Source: Streptomyces sp. SLBN-31 (lineage in GTDB: Bacteria > Actinomycetota > Actinomycetes > Streptomycetales > Streptomycetaceae). From it: a DNA stretch of 64,000 nt. How positions within the stretch are numbered: position 1 is the stretch's first letter; every line of letters begins with the position of its first letter. Under the pieces are notes generated by a model, which was given only the letters and a program-made list of their open reading frames with translations, was not told where the DNA came from and ran no database searches. The DNA lies in NCBI RefSeq assembly GCF_006715395.1, contig NZ_VFNC01000001.1, forward strand, positions 868,001-932,000, written 5' to 3'. Below, piece by piece: positions 62,958 through 64,000 of the stretch. Made by a program: the position numbers and the translations under genes.

Positions 62958-63928
62958 GCACGGCCGTGCTCTTCGACGCCTACGGGACTTCCGACGAGCT
63001 GTACGGCGCCGAAGTGCCCGTCCCCGTGCCGGCATCCGGCGAGGTGGTGGTCCGCTACACCGCGATCGGCGTCAACCCGATCGACTGGAAGCTCCTCGGC
63101 GGCGATTTGCGGGACCTCGTCCCCATGGACCTGCCCGGCTGCCTGGGCGTCGAGGCGGCGGGCGTGGTCGTGGACGTCGGCGCCGGCGTGCGGCGGTTCC
63201 AGGTCGGCAACGCCGTCATCCGGCACGGTCGCCCCGGCACCTACCGGCAGTACGATGCGGTCCCAGCCGCGCAGGAGGCCGACGAACTCACCGCGCAGCC
63301 GGGCCGGTTCTCGGCCGAGCAGGCGGCGGTGCTGCCGGTGGCGGCGGGCACCGCGTACTCCGCCCTGGTCCAGGTCGGGCTGCGGGCCGGCGAACGGCTC
63401 CTGGTGCGCGGCGCGTCCGGGGGAGTGGGCCTGGCGGCCGTCCAACTGGCCCGGCTGATGGGCGCCGAGGTGATCGGCACGGCGTCTGCCCGGCACCACC
63501 GGCTGCTACGGCGCCTGGGGGCGACCCCGGTCGCCTATGGAGACGGTCTCCTCGACCGGCTCGCCCCGCTCGGCCCGTCCGACGCCTCCGTGGACTGCGC
63601 GGGCGGCCCCCAGCCGACCGAGACAGCGGCGGAACTGGTTCAACCCAGGGTCCGACGGGTCACCGTCGCCTGGGAGCCGGGCGCCCGGGCCGGGGACGTG
63701 CCCCATCTGGAGCACGTCCCTCTCGAACTGGCCTCCACGCTGGACCTGATCGGACACAGGCCCTTCGAACTGCCCGTGGCCGCACGGTTCCCGCTGTCGC
63801 AGGCCGCCGAGGCGCTCGACCTCGGCCGGAAGGGCGGACTCGGCGGAAAGATCGTGCTCCTGCCCGGTGCCACCCCCACGGACCGGCTCCACCCCACCTC
63901 CCCCGAGGGACCACGGCCCGCGTCATGA
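62954..63928 (+). CDS. Quinone-oxidoreductase/MDR-family NADPH-dependent reductase
   Basis: A 324-residue medium-chain dehydrogenase/reductase of the quinone reductase type. Seen: GroES-like N-terminal part with IGVNPIDWKLLGGDL and LGVEAAGVVVDVGAGV; the NADPH loop LVRGASGGVGLAAVQLARLMGAEVIG (cut to its AxxGGVG core); and VDCAGG. No zinc-binding Cys is seen, as expected for this branch. GTG 62954 overlaps the truncated MFS stop (GTGA). Its substrate is unknown. Confidence 0.9.
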   Translation: MSTAVLFDAYGTSDELYGAEVPVPVPASGEVVVRYTAIGVNPIDWKLLGGDLRDLVPMDLPGCLGVEAAGVVVDVGAGVRRFQVGNAVIRHGRPGTYRQYDAVPAAQEADELTAQPGRFSAEQAAVLPVAAGTAYSALVQVGLRAGERLLVRGASGGVGLAAVQLARLMGAEVIGTASARHHRLLRRLGATPVAYGDGLLDRLAPLGPSDASVDCAGGPQPTETAAELVQPRVRRVTVAWEPGARAGDVPHLEHVPLELASTLDLIGHRPFELPVAARFPLSQAAEALDLGRKGGLGGKIVLLPGATPTDRLHPTSPEGPRPAS

Positions 63929-63937
63929 CCTGCCGCC

Positions 63938-64000
63938 ATGACGCCGAACATCGACGCCGCCGCGATGTTCGACGTCCTCGATCTGAGCGATCCCGAGACG
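63938..64000 (+). CDS. Start of a gene cut by the window edge
   Basis: From ATG 63938 the frame reads MTPNIDAAAMFDVLDLSDPE and continues to the window end. It is 9 bp after the oxidoreductase stop, so it may belong to the same operon. Too short to identify. Confidence 0.4.
   Translation, partial: MTPNIDAAAMFDVLDLSDPET

Overview
The window is a stretch of high-GC actinobacterial chromosome that I assign to Streptomyces or a very close relative. The grounds are third-position GC bias, frequent GTG starts, many 4-bp ATGA/GTGA gene overlaps, long GC hairpin terminators, the GlgE-pathway cluster, isobutyryl-CoA mutase with a separate MeaB GTPase, and a sugar ABC operon without its own ATPase. From memory the gene order follows roughly the SCO5400-SCO5445 part of S. 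coelicolor; I could not check this.

Layout. 1-10 kb: meaB-type GTPase, a MarR regulator, three consecutive AIM24 paralogues, two small proteins (DUF3817 and thiamine-binding type), an SRPBCC/DUF4166/TetR operon with two matching operators, a winged-helix regulator divergent from an MFS exporter, another MarR, and a second DUF3817. 10-18 kb: icmA behind a 24-bp palindrome, a TetR, a YbbN-like thioredoxin/TPR protein, then a long leader with three related palindromes before a three-gene envelope operon (DUF6230, DUF6114, Ser/Thr/Pro-rich secreted protein). 17-24 kb: central carbon genes pyk, ackA, pta and divergent pfkA. 24-28 kb: an HTH regulator and a sugar ABC importer (binding protein plus two permeases). 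28-30 kb: a nucleosidase with an unusual tail, divergent from a four-helix membrane protein. 30-36 kb: a CitA/DcuS-like two-component system next to a DctA-type dicarboxylate carrier, then a TetR and a 14-TM exporter sharing palindromic operators. 36-40 kb: DUF2127 protein, MarR remnant, MerR-thioredoxin pair, HelD-like RNA polymerase recycling ATPase. 40-53 kb: glgB, pep2/mak, treS, glgE on the minus strand, a subtilisin, and divergent glgP. 53-58 kb: DUF1990 protein and two tandem M4 metalloproteases. 58-61.4 kb: a heterodimeric ABC exporter, one half frameshifted. 61.4-64 kb: decayed sequence (amidase remnant, an unidentified remnant, 5'-truncated MFS), a quinone-oxidoreductase-like gene and the start of one more gene.

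How it fits together. Pta-AckA, pyruvate kinase and phosphofructokinase form a central-carbon block. GlgE, TreS, Mak and GlgB convert trehalose to maltose, maltose-1-phosphate and branched alpha-glucan, and GlgP breaks alpha-glucan down. IcmA (needing a separate IcmB B12 subunit) and the MeaB GTPase serve branched-chain acyl-CoA isomerisation. Several regulator/effector pairs carry visible operators, so their local regulation can be proposed from sequence alone.

The items I consider most worth pursuing are: the GlgB with a histone-H1-like tail of about 190 residues; the ABC exporter pair whose two nucleotide-binding domains have complementary lesions; the nucleosidase/4-TM divergent pair that may be a small conflict (defence) system; the operator-rich leader of the DUF6230/DUF6114 envelope operon; and the M4 protease pair sharing a 153-bp identical block. 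No tRNA, rRNA, CRISPR array, insertion sequence or replication origin was seen.
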